Part shown: one piece after another, positions 24,672 through 35,160 of the stretch | Layout: each line of letters starts with the position of its first letter | How positions within the stretch are numbered: position 1 is the first letter of the stretch | From: Burhinus oedicnemus | Taxonomy: Eukaryota > Chordata > Aves > Charadriiformes > Burhinidae | NCBI GenBank assembly: GCA_008921705.1 | Contig: VFFE01007212.1 | Location: 854,076-918,075, forward strand | DNA length: 64,000 nt | Direction of reading: 5' to 3' | The notes under the pieces: generated by a model | Seen by the model: only the letters and a program-made list of their open reading frames with translations | The model's database searches: none | What the model was told of the DNA's origin: nothing | Program-made: the position numbers and the translations under genes

Positions 24672-27600
24672 AACTTCCATGTTTCTTTCTGGTAAAATGA
24701 ACCTTCTGCTTTTACAAGTCGATGTTTGTATGGTGTGAATCCCCACGTATTCCAGGAACAAGTATTATTCAATTTTAAGAGGCTTTCTGTTCGTGTAGTA
24801 AGAATACCGGAACTTCCAAAGGATCTACTGTTAGAAGCCGGTACAAATATTTAAAGCCAATCTTTAAACTAACAAAACATTGAGGTAAAGGCGTTAAAGA
24901 GCTTATTCATTCAAACACCAGTCTTAATATCTGAGGCTTGATTGTAGTCATCTTCTGGAGAGAATAAGAGGAAGGACAATGTTATAAAGCCCCCTTGCAG
25001 ATCATTTCATCAAAGGAAGCTGGAGCATAGCTGAATCATAATATCCATTGTCTTTTCTGGGTGAAGGCTGAATACCACCTGCGTAAGATCAAACAGAAAT
25101 TGAAACGAAATTACAGAAGCCCAGATATGGAAATGCAGAAATCCTGTTATGAACCATATCCATTCTCCAACTAGTGTCGGAAAGCACTGGCGCGCCCGTT
25201 TTGAGCAGCGCTGCTGGAGGAGACTGTCTTATGGGGGCACTGCAGGGCTGCTGTGGCTTAGTAAGAGGGAAATGAGAGCCCTTACGTTTCATATGGTGAG
25301 CTGGTCCGAGTGGATCAGCTGTGTATTTAGGCCAAGGCTGGTGGTAAAGGATTAATACTGCCCTGCGCTGCCTGGGTCGGACATCACTGTGATCCTCAGG
25401 GAATCCAGCACAGCCAAGAGGACTGGAAAATGGAAACCTCAAACCTCCTTCCCGTTAGTGGTGGAAATGAATGTGGGTAAGCTGAGCAATGAGGGTAAGA
25501 GACAACAGAGGCTGCACTGGGGGACTTCCCAGTGTTAGCATAGCAGATTTAATTTTAGGTTGTTGCAATGAGGTCTCAACAACACTTAGGGAACAGGGAG
25601 CTGAAATAGGTCTGCTCTTAACATGCACAACAAGGAGAAAAGGAAGAGGGGAGGAAATACTACTTATGCAAACCAGGGAGATACTAAAGATCAGCTGCTG
25701 GCAGATCAAAAGCCATTGAAGTGGTTTGCAAGCACATGCTATTGAACGGAGCAATGAGACTTCCCAAAATCTGTTCACACATCAGCCATTTGTGCAGTAA
25801 TCTGCCGAATGCTTTGACATTTTCAGTGGATATGACAATTTAAAATGTAAAATGATGGTGAGATAGAAACTATGACACTTACAGAATAAATAGCTGGAGT
25901 TTGGACTAAGATTAAAATTAGCAATGTAATACTCAAAACATTGTTCAGTTGTGTTTTACTGTGTTCTTAAAGCATGCTTTTTATTTCTAAGTAGTTGAAA
26001 AACAACCATCTTTTCACACCAAATTCTTTAAACATGTTTCAGCACGTTATGGCTGTAAGACCATACTAGATAAGAGATTACTCTAAAAAAAGGGAGGGGA
26101 TTAAATTTAATATACTTAGATGCAAGGATTCTGATTTGATAAATAGGTTTTTTTGGTGACGTTTTATAAAAAGCTATATAATTTCTTGTTCCAAATAGAA
26201 GAATTAAAGAATCCATCTGATTAATTAATGGGAAATCATACAATTACAAATCCTTTCCACTCCCCCACCCCCCTTATCTTTGTCAAAGACTCCTATTCAT
26301 TCTTTTTCTCCTGTAGTTATAGATATGTAACTCAAAATAACAATTTAATTAAAATAGTCAGTTTAATTCCTTCTGAAAAGTTCTCATTTACAGGTGTTTT
26401 TTTCCTTGGAAAACTTGCCTTTCCTAGGTCTTCTATTTCCATTGCAAAATGCAATAAAAGCTTCTTATTCCAGCAACTGATGCCAATAAGGTGCGATAAA
26501 TGATCTTGTGAAAAAATGGTGAGATTTTACGAATGATTACAGCAGTTTTATCTTACAAAGTATGTGCAGGCATCATTCAAGAAAGGCAGTGTGAATTGGC
26601 TTATGTAAATCCCCATTAATAAGGATAATGAGTTAGGGCAGAAAAGATTAAACTGAATTAGTTGTGGATCTTGTTTTGATCATCGTTTCACCTGAAGTGA
26701 ATGCATCACCTGTACTATGATCTCCACAGAAGACAGCTTTCTTTTGTATGTGTATTAGCATTAATACAGAATAATTTGGTTTTGGTCCTATCAGAGTGTA
26801 TCATAAATGCTTCTCACTGTATGTGGGGTTTTATCTACACTATCAGTAGGCACACACATGAACAATCAGCATGTACTTACTACTCTGTCTACATGTTTTG
26901 TTTTTGTGGGTTTTTTTAAGTCTCTGCCAATTGATATAAGGTCATTTTCTTGTGAGCTGTTAGTCTTTTTTCCCCTTTTCTGTCACGCTGTCTCTTTCTT
27001 ACACACATTTTATGTATTCCCTGTAGGTAGTGAGGGCTATAAGATGGCACTGTCTTTCTGCCTCTCCCAGGCCACCTCTTCAAACCTGTGATTCAGTAGC
27101 CAGCTTCAGTCTGTGCTGGTGACTTGAGCAGTGGAAAGCAGTACTGTTATTTCTTCCTCCTCCCATGGGGTTTGTGCGTTGGGGATTCCTGTTTTACACC
27201 GCTTGTGGAAACGGATCATGCCATGAGTCTTACACTGGCAGAACCAACGGTCAGAAAATTCTTGTAAAGCCAGAGTAGGCGTGAATCAGAAAAAAGCATC
27301 TTTCCTTATATATCTTCAACAAAACAATGCTTTTGTAAGTTCAAAAAAAAATTTGATCTTACTTTTCATGTTTTATAAAAATAAGCCCTGTTTGCAATGC
27401 CTCACATTAGGGCAGAAGCATGTAACTGCTGTTTGTTAGTATTGTCAGTATTTTATCATAACTGAAAAGAATAACGAGGCCTTTAAGGATGATAATTAGC
27501 TCCCTAGGTCATCGTGTCTAAAAAGTGTTGAAACAGCAGTCTGTGTGAAACTTCCTCTGGTAAAGACACTTATTAAATAAAGCTATTGGAAAATGCAGTG

Positions 27601-28479
27601 GATACTGCACTACTTCAACATCACCCCTTGGGACATTGGGAAATATGCCCCTGCAGCAATAGTGCTTCCTTGACAATGTATAGAGATCTGCGTACTGGCC
27701 AGAGTAACTCTCTGGAAGTGGGACAACAGGACTTCAAAACATAACGAATCTAAATGATGTGGCTTCCTGCTTTTCATATTTTTTTCATATAGGCAACATT
27801 TCATTGCCTATTGTGTCTAATTGTTTGAGAGATTCTTCTCTATACTTCAACACCCAGTTAGTTCTTCTGACTGCATTCTTTCCTGCTGTATTTATTCCTT
27901 ACTTGACAAATTATGGAGATGGTAGAAAAGAGAGCAGACAATGTAAGAGTAGTGTTGATGTAACCCCCAGCTTCAGTCTGAAGATTTTAGAAGAGATGCC
28001 AAAGGTGGTGGTGGGGTTTGAAAGAAAGAGGATTATGGATTAGTATAAAAAGGCTATGAGATTTAGAAAGAGAAAAAAGGACAGATAGAGAAAGAGAATG
28101 TCTTTTGAAATATTCAGGCAAACAAGGATGAAGAGTGAAGAACTGTGTGGAAACAAAATAATAAAAGGGGGAAAGATGGGCTGTGGTAGTGCAAGTAAAA
28201 GGAAGGTGAAAAGGCAAAAGTCACAAGAAAGGGAATATCAAACAGTATATGTACGAGGCAATAATGCACCCGGATCTTTTCTATGAAAATTATTTATGAA
28301 CTTTAACATCTATTACACTGAGTTGTTTACCAGATTGCAAGGGGGTTGAGGTATGCCCATGGAAAGTAAAAGTAAGAATTAAGAGCTAAATTAACTTGCT
28401 TCACTGCCTTCAGTGGCATTCTCCTAAGGAGTCTTATGTCTTGGTTTCTAAAAGCGGGGCATATTGTTTAGAGATTTAA

Positions 28480-28690
28480 CATCAGAGGGTTAGATGACAT
28501 AGCCTGGCCTTATGTGTCTCAGTCTCTCAGACTTCACCAGTGATGCTGTACTAATTCCATTAGCTTTTTTTTGGTGAAAACGTAGCTTCCAGAAACACAT
28601 CCAGTCTCATTTGAAAGACTCTAAATGATGGGAGAACCATCATTCCCTTGGTAGTGATGCTTGTAACCTGCCTGTGGACTTCCTTGTGAC
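28480..28690 (-). repeat. Ancient CR1/L3-like fragment in intron 8
   Basis: The stretch ACATCCAGTCTCATTTGAAA, then ATGATGGGAGAACCATCATT and CCCTTGGTAGTGATGCTTGT, follows the order of a widespread old amniote CR1/L3-type element in reverse orientation. The region just upstream (about 28480-28560) probably belongs to the same copy but is more degraded. Boundaries are approximate. Confidence 0.5.
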
Positions 28691-29036
28691 CCAGTCATCA
28701 AGTTGTGACTGACTTCAAAATGTTCTTTTGTGTTGTGTAGATGGGATCAGCTAACCCTGTCTGTGTAACTAATTATCCACTGTTCCCAAATCCCAGCACA
28801 GCCCAATTTTCACTGTGGCAGGTGAAAATCATTCATGATCTTTTGCCTGCACAAGCTAATTATATACAGCAGTTCATAATTCACAAAGCTCCCCAAACTG
28901 TTTCGTTTAATTTAATTTCTGTATATTGTACCGAAGGTGCTTATATTGGCCTCTGCTATGGCAAGCCTATGGAATTATTTAATGTGAGGATAAAAAACCC
29001 TGCAAAACTATATTTTTCTTTTTTGTTTTTCTTAAG

Positions 29037-29315
29037 AAACCACCTGCAATTGCTGTTCGACCTGGATCGACTCTAATTCCAATTAATAACATTAATCATC
29101 TCCCTGAACGTGATGATGATTATGGATATGAGTGTCTAGAAGGGAAAGACTGTGCTAGCTTCTTTTGTTGTTTTGAAGACTGCCGCACAGGATCTTGGAG
29201 AGAAGGAAGAATACACATCCGTATTGCAAAAATTGACTCCTATTCTCGAATCTTCTTTCCAACTGCCTTTGCATTGTTCAATCTTGTTTACTGGATTGGA
29301 TATCTCTATCTATAA
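29037..29315 (+). CDS. GABRG1: GABRG1 exon 9: cytoplasmic loop, M4 and stop
   Basis: The terminal coding exon (279 nt, 92 residues and TAA) starts after a long T-rich tract ending CTTAAG. It encodes [18 protein letters not shown], a spacer with [10 protein letters not shown], the cysteine-rich block [17 protein letters not shown], then [20 protein letters not shown] and the M4 helix [20 protein letters not shown] ending at the C-terminus. In gamma-2 the equivalent cysteine block is palmitoylated by ZDHHC3 (GODZ) and helps synaptic clustering; a similar role here is inferred from conservation. The C-terminal wording matches gamma-1 rather than gamma-2 or gamma-3 as I recall them. Confidence 0.97.
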   Translation, partial: KPPAIAVRPGSTLIPINNINHLPERDDDYGYECLEGKDCASFFCCFEDCRTGSWREGRIHIRIAKIDSYSRIFFPTAFALFNLVYWIGYLYL

Positions 29316-29740
29316 ATTTCAGAGGTTTGACAAACTCAGAAAAAAATGCTAATTGAACAGTCATTAACACCTTTCAGTGAGCAGTCAAAGATCAGAGCTG
29401 GTCCAAAATGACTCAAATTGTTTGGATGCTTTAAAAATTTGAAACAATGAGAGGAAATATGGTGATGTAGTCTCCCTCTTGTGATCAACTATAGAACTGA
29501 TATTGGTATTTTGAAGAGAAAATTTAAAAATAAATATCCCTAAGATTTAACTTGCCTGAACACACATATATTTTAGTCCAGCTCTAACAAAATGCAGAGC
29601 CAAGAGGCTATGTTATTTAACTGGACAGTTCTACATGAGCTTTCAATTTTAATCCTAAATGATAATGCAGATGAATTTTGTAGCATCTCTTACACCTTTA
29701 CAAAGAAAGCCTTAATAAAATGGGATTAGTCATTCTCATC
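29316..29740 (+). other. GABRG1: GABRG1 proximal 3' UTR with candidate poly(A) signals
   Basis: A+T-rich sequence follows the stop codon. Canonical AATAAA hexamers occur at 29529-29534 and 29714-29719. Either could end a short transcript. The end given is an estimate about 20 nt past the second hexamer. Neither has an obvious strong GU-rich downstream element, and neuronal genes often use much longer 3' UTRs, so the true end may lie further downstream. Confidence 0.45.
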
Positions 29741-32700
29741 CATTTCATCCATAAGGTGATGACTTTATTAATCCCTGATTTAAAAAAGTTGCAATGGAAT
29801 ATTTCTATTTTTTAACCAGCCATTTGTTCTCTGCAGTATGTTAAAAAGAGTGATTAAGTCATAATTAATCACATTCAGATTTATACAGAATGCAGAGATT
29901 AGAGCAGCAAGAAATGGATATATCACAAAACCCCTAAGGGTAATTCTGAGCTTGTCTTACCCTGACCATTGATACAGGCTTTTGGCTTTCAACCTTAGAT
30001 TACCTTTATGTCTGTGCTCCATCTGCCATTACTTCACTGTTGTGAATTCCACAAAGTTCTCCAAGAGGGCTACAACTTTCAAAAATTCCTGCCCAGCTGC
30101 CATTGCTTGCTCATTTCATGGAAACCAGATTGATGTTGGCTAACTGAGATTCTGGCCATTAAGCATAATGCTCTTCATATCCTCCACATACCCCTCTCCT
30201 TTGTCTGATTCATACTGAGGGCCAGAGAAAAAGTCATAACTCTACATGCAGTTGAATTTGTACCATCAGAGTTTGGAAAACCTGTAACAATGCTATAGTC
30301 ATTGTATTCAAAGCCACTGTATTAAATCTCCAGCCCTAAGAGTGTAGTGTGTGACCTGCTCCACTTTGCATACAGTATGATTTTGTAGATTCTGCTTGTT
30401 ACTGCATATGCTACACACGGAGCCAAAGCCAAATGGTTGAATTTACTGAACCTGTGTTATGGATTGCTGTGTAATTACCTCCTTGATATTTGTTTGTTTC
30501 TAATGGAAAAACCCTGTTAGTGGGGGGGAGGAGAGGGAGACAAAAATAATCCTTATGCATTGCAGATCCTTCTCCAGGATGGGATGTATTCCACCCAAAA
30601 TCATAGGACCAGTTCTCCAGCCTTTCTGTGGTCAGAGCTTCTGTTCACCTTGGTAGCAGTTCCTCAGTAGCAGCCTTTCTGGACTGACTTCTCTGTGTTG
30701 ACTAATGCTGGCTGGCAGCATTTAGTATCTCATTTCTATTTTTAAATCCATTGTATTCATTACGGAAAAGTGCAGGTTTTCCTCCTTTCTCAAAAAGAAA
30801 CTAGTCTCAAGTGAGCTTGCAAAAATCACTGTAAAATTAAGATATGCATTGAGTAAAAGTCAGAATTACACAGAAGACCTTACAGATCTTTAAAGAGGAT
30901 TAATGGGATTAGCATTTGGCTGTAGGTAAGGATGTTCAGTACTGGAGATAAAGACATGATTAATGGCTAATAATAGAAAATGATACATGAAAAGCCCCTC
31001 CCTCCCAATATTTCTGTTGAATGTGCTCCCTCCTCTGAATTTCTCAGAAAAGATTAATGTATTTTTATATTCTAGTTGGTACCAGACATAATAAGATGTG
31101 ATACGCAATACACATTTCAGATGAAATGTTACTGCAGTGTTCAGCCCTGAAGTTTAATAGAGAATGCAAGACTATGTGCAGTGATTCTGGAAGAAAGTGT
31201 GACAGAGAAGATCCCATTTTAATGCGAACTTTATTTCAGTGTTTAGGTGATGAGATATGAAAGTGGTAGAGAGAATCTGAAAGCCTGCTGTCAAGGTTGG
31301 CTGACATTATTTGTTGCGTGACCTTTCTGAGCACCAACTCCTTCTGACTGTTAGACTGAGCATAGAAGTGCAGCACCATTAACAAGACTGATCTACTATA
31401 ATGTATTGTTTCTTTCGAGTCTCATTTTCAGAAAATGTTCAATACAAAGGAAATGTGTCAGTTTTAATTCCATACTGCAGTTTGATGCTTTCTGACAGCA
31501 CACTAAACACGTTCCTCTGTAGGAGGGATGAAGGTGGCTTCAGCAGCAGTATGTTGGATGTGTACTTGAAAAGCAGTCTGCTCGCTATACAATACAAGGC
31601 CCACATTTTGTGAGCTCCTGAGTTTCATTAATTCACCTTTAAACAAAAGGAACTTGAAAGAACTTGGCACTTTACAAGGGGAAACACAAATTTCACAGCC
31701 TGCTCTCCTCTGGCACATCTAGTTAGCTTTTTCTATTCATGTGGTTGTCAGTTGCCAATCAGCCTCCAGTGACTGAATTGGAGAACAGAAAACATCCTGA
31801 ATTGGCAAGGGATGGATAAGAAGTCTTTCATCTCTAATTTCTGTGAAACAATGTAATGGAGTATTAAAGCTATTGAATGTTATGGCTGTTTGGCTTAGGG
31901 ATACACTTGCTTCTGTCTGTTGACAAACTTTTCTGTGTACTTCATTTGTTTCTGATGAAATAATTTTAGTTTCACATAGTACTGTGAGTGCAAATAGAAA
32001 TGGGAACGCAGTGAACTGTAACATGGCATGTAATAAATGTGTTATTTTAGTCCTATGTGTTTTCTTTCTAATCTGCTTGTAAATACTTGATTCCAAGAAA
32101 TCTACTCGAAAAAATGGCAAGAAACAGAGACTATAATTACTTGGATTTAGATGCAGCAGTCATCTTTCAAACCTACCTGGATAAAAGTTCGTTTACTGGT
32201 AGCTGGGATCACAGTATTTGGAGTCATATTAGTCTGACCGCTACTGCTTACGCACATGCTTAAACCTTTTCCTAATCAGTACTGTAATTAGACTAGAATT
32301 CAGAAAAGCGTGTGCTTGTGTACTGTCATAAAGAGTGACGCTATCCTGAATTGATGCCATTATCACATGCTTAATTTGCACTAATTTCAATAATGAGCGT
32401 TCAGTAGCTCAAATGATTAAATGTTAAGGATGTGAACCAGAGCCTTTTAAGTAAGAAGTTTTCTCACGAAAAAGAAGGACATAAGAGAAGAAATTGCCAT
32501 AAAGGCAAAGAGGTGAAAGTCTGGGGAAACTGTTTTATACTGCACCTATCTTAGGCATCTCCTGAAAAGTATTTTTCAAAAAAAGATACTTTTCCTTGAT
32601 ATTTCTGTATTAGTGTTCACCACTTGTCTGTAGTAGTACAGCTCAGTGTGTTATTTTTTGGTAAGATTTTGTCTATGATTGTACCTCACTGATCTTCAGT

Positions 32701-34269
32701 GCATGTCTTCCGTGTCGAATGAATCTGTTTTATGTAGTGGCAGTGCAACCAAAGCGTGAGCTTTTATATTCACATGTTGATGTGCTTCAAAGGCTTTAAC
32801 CTTATCCAATTTTCTGACATTCAGAGACATAGGATTGCATAAGACTTTGAAGGAGAATCACCTCCAACATGGTTTTTATAATTTTGTGTTGCTTATTTGC
32901 TATGGTAGTAAAAGATTTGTTTAAAATTGATATATGAACTGTGCTTTGTAATTTGTGAACACCTTTGACCTTTCAATTGAAAGTCCAACAGGAGGAGTCT
33001 GGATTTAAATAACTATCTGCCTAAAGTAAAGTATGTTTTGTTTAATTGCATTAGTCATCATTTCAGTTTACTGTTTCCTTTTCCAAATACCTGAGAATTA
33101 GTGTGAATACATGTAATTTAATTTTTTTAAAATAGTTGTTAATTTAATTATTTTTTAATTCATTGTGGTTTCTCTCAGTTATGCATTAAATGTGATCTTT
33201 CATGTTTGTGAAATAATACTGTATTTTGTAGTCATTATAACAGATATAGAAAATGGAAACTAACGTAGAATTCCTCAGCTAAAGAATACAAGGCCAGGAA
33301 TTAGAAAGAATTGCTGTGCTTCTGTTTCTGAAAATGGTCAGTGAATGTCCACATACCCAAAATAATGTGCTTTGGGGAGACTGACTCATGGGGAGAGGTA
33401 GAATATTCTCTGAGCTTTAGAAACGCCCTCTGCATTGGTTCATGCCATGGGCTTGCTACCCAAGTGGTTTATGTGAATGAAAGTAGATCTGTCCTTCCTT
33501 TTTCAGTCGTCTCTTGCTTCTGCTTCACTTGTGCCAGCAATAGCGGTTGTAAAGCCACGTTGCCAGATGAATCAAAACCTGAAAATCTATCTTTATTTTA
33601 CTCTTTTGTAAGTTAATGTTTCAACCAGAAGAGTGGGATCATCTGACTGAACATGCAAGACTATGACCAGTTGTTCTGGTCCAGGACAGGTGATGGGAGC
33701 TTGCAGCTGGAGGCAGAGGGATGGCTTCTTATGAGGGGCATATTTCATTCCATTGAGAATCTGCACTGAAAGCTGCTGTGGAGGAAGAGGAGAAATGAGG
33801 GACAAAAGGTTGTGAGGGGAAGTGATTCCAGAATCCAGTCTTATGGATCTGAGTGACTTATATTTAGTTAATAGGTTTCTCACTGGTGTCTGTGATAATG
33901 CTTTTGATTTCCCAGCAACATAATTAAACCTTTTTTTAATTTAAAAAAAAAATACTGTGTATTTCCTATACATCAATTACAGCATGAATGAGCAATAGAC
34001 AGTTATCTTGAGTGATCATTCTGGTGAAATGTCACACAGAAAAACAGAAATCAGGTTAAATCAGGAAAAGGTTATCTTTTTTCTCCTTTTATTATTAATG
34101 ATGCAACTATTTTAAAAGTTATTGAGTACAATAGACACTGGGAAAGAGAGCTAGTACCCAGGTGTCTACATCGCTGGTAGTCCCCTTGAGGGCTAAAACA
34201 TTTGGGAATGGAAACCTGACCCAGACTGCATTCAGTCATTGAGTCTCTCCTTCAGGGAGAGAAAGACTC
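29741..34269. other. Non-coding DNA downstream of GABRG1
   Basis: About 4.5 kb of mostly unique A+T-rich sequence. It may include more 3' UTR. Open frames such as 31737-32120 (minus) and 33341-33616 (plus) show no recognisable family and no splice or promoter context. I see no RNA gene. Confidence 0.7.
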
Positions 34270-35160
34270 AGTGATTAAGTTTGCAGACAACACCAAGTTA
34301 GGTGGGAGTGTCAACCTGCTGGAGGATAGGAGGGCCCTACAGAGGGATCTGGACAGGTTGGATTGATGGGCTGAGGCCAATGGTGTGAGGTTCAATAAGG
34401 CCAAGGACCAGGTCCTGCACTTGGGTCACAACAACCCCATGCAGCACTACAGGCTTGGGGAAGAGTGGCTGGAGAGCTGTTGGGTGGAAAAGGACCTGGG
34501 TGTGGTGGTCAACAGCCAGCTGAGTATGAGCCAGCAGTGTGCCCAGGTGGCCAAGAAGGCGAACAACATCCTGGCCTGTATCAGGAGTAGTGTGGTGAAC
34601 AGGACGAGGGAAGTGATCGTCCCCCTGTACTCAGCACTGGTGAGGCCCCACCTCGAATACCAGTTTTGGGCCTCTCACTACAAGAAAGACATTGAGGTGC
34701 TGGAGTGAGTCCAGAGAAGGGCAACAAAGCCAGTGAAGGGTCCAGAGCGCAAGTCTTATGAGGAGCAGCTGAGGGAACTGGGGTTGTTTGGCCTGGAGAA
34801 AGGAGGCTCAAGGGAGACCTTATCGCTCTCTACAACTACCTGAAAGGAGGTTGTAGAGAGGTGGGGGTTGGTCTCTCTTCTCCCAAGTAACAGGCAATAG
34901 GACAAGAGGAAATGGCCTCAAGTTGTGCCAGGGGAGGTTTAGGATGGATATTAGGAAAAATTTCTTCCCCAAAAGTGTTATCAAACATTGGAACAGGCTG
35001 CCCAGGGAAATGCTGGAATCACCATCCCTGGAGGTATTTAAAGACAGGTAGATGTGGTGCTTAGGGACATGGTTTAGTGGTGGTTTTGGCAGTGTTAGGT
35101 TGATGTTTGGACTTGATGATCTTAAAGGTCCCTTCCAACCTAGACTATTCTATGATTCTA
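34270..35160 (+). mobile_element. CR1 LINE 3' fragment, copy A of an inverted pair
   Basis: A 5'-truncated CR1 covering the end of the reverse transcriptase domain, the ORF2 C-terminus and the 3' UTR. The frame 34385-34708 reads [37 protein letters not shown] and [20 protein letters not shown], which are CR1 hallmarks. The rest is frameshifted, with RTRGNG-region DNA near 34900 and a terminal GGTCCCTTCCAACCTAGACT and TTCTATGATTCTA. Compared with copy B it lacks 6 nt in the codons for YCVQFWA (here YQFWA). The 5' edge is an estimate. Confidence 0.93.

Larger units (their letters stand above)
24086..29036 (+). other. GABRG1: GABRG1 intron 8
   Basis: A GT-AG intron of 4951 nt within the M3-M4 loop coding region. 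It holds a T-rich G-interrupted repeat at 24631-24671, a purine-rich stretch near 28000-28240 and an old antisense CR1/L3-like fragment near 28480-28690. I saw no counterpart of the small alternative loop exon (encoding an eight-residue insert) known from gamma-2. Confidence 0.9.
15829..29315 (+). other. GABRG1: GABRG1 gene body, exons 4-9 (5' part of gene outside window)
   Basis: Gamma-1 subunit of the GABA-A receptor, a pentameric ligand-gated chloride channel of the Cys-loop family in neuronal membranes. Six exons with GT-AG introns join without frame change into 361 codons and a TAA stop (total 1086 nt). Seen in order: second part of the extracellular ligand-binding domain, the 13-residue Cys-loop, M1, M2, M3, a cytoplasmic loop with a cysteine-rich segment, and M4 at the extreme C-terminus. 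Exon lengths 221, 83, 138 and 153 match the conserved GABA-A subunit gene structure. Gamma-1 is favoured over gamma-2 by Ile instead of Phe at gamma-2 position 77, Leu instead of Met at 130, and the loop and C-terminal wording GSTLIPINN and [21 protein letters not shown]. The avian gamma-4 paralogue is the main alternative. Introns are 2920, 1277, 124, 3129 and 4951 nt. Exons 1-3 and the promoter are not present. Confidence 0.93.

Noticed and set aside
31737..32120. 127-codon minus-strand frame downstream of the gene
   Set aside because: No recognisable motifs; length is within chance for A+T-rich DNA of this size.
34581..34811. A 76-codon frame sharing its N-terminal half with one at 41796-42035
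   Set aside because: The shared protein wording arises from the antisense strand of the two related CR1 copies; it is a shadow of ORF2, not a gene pair.
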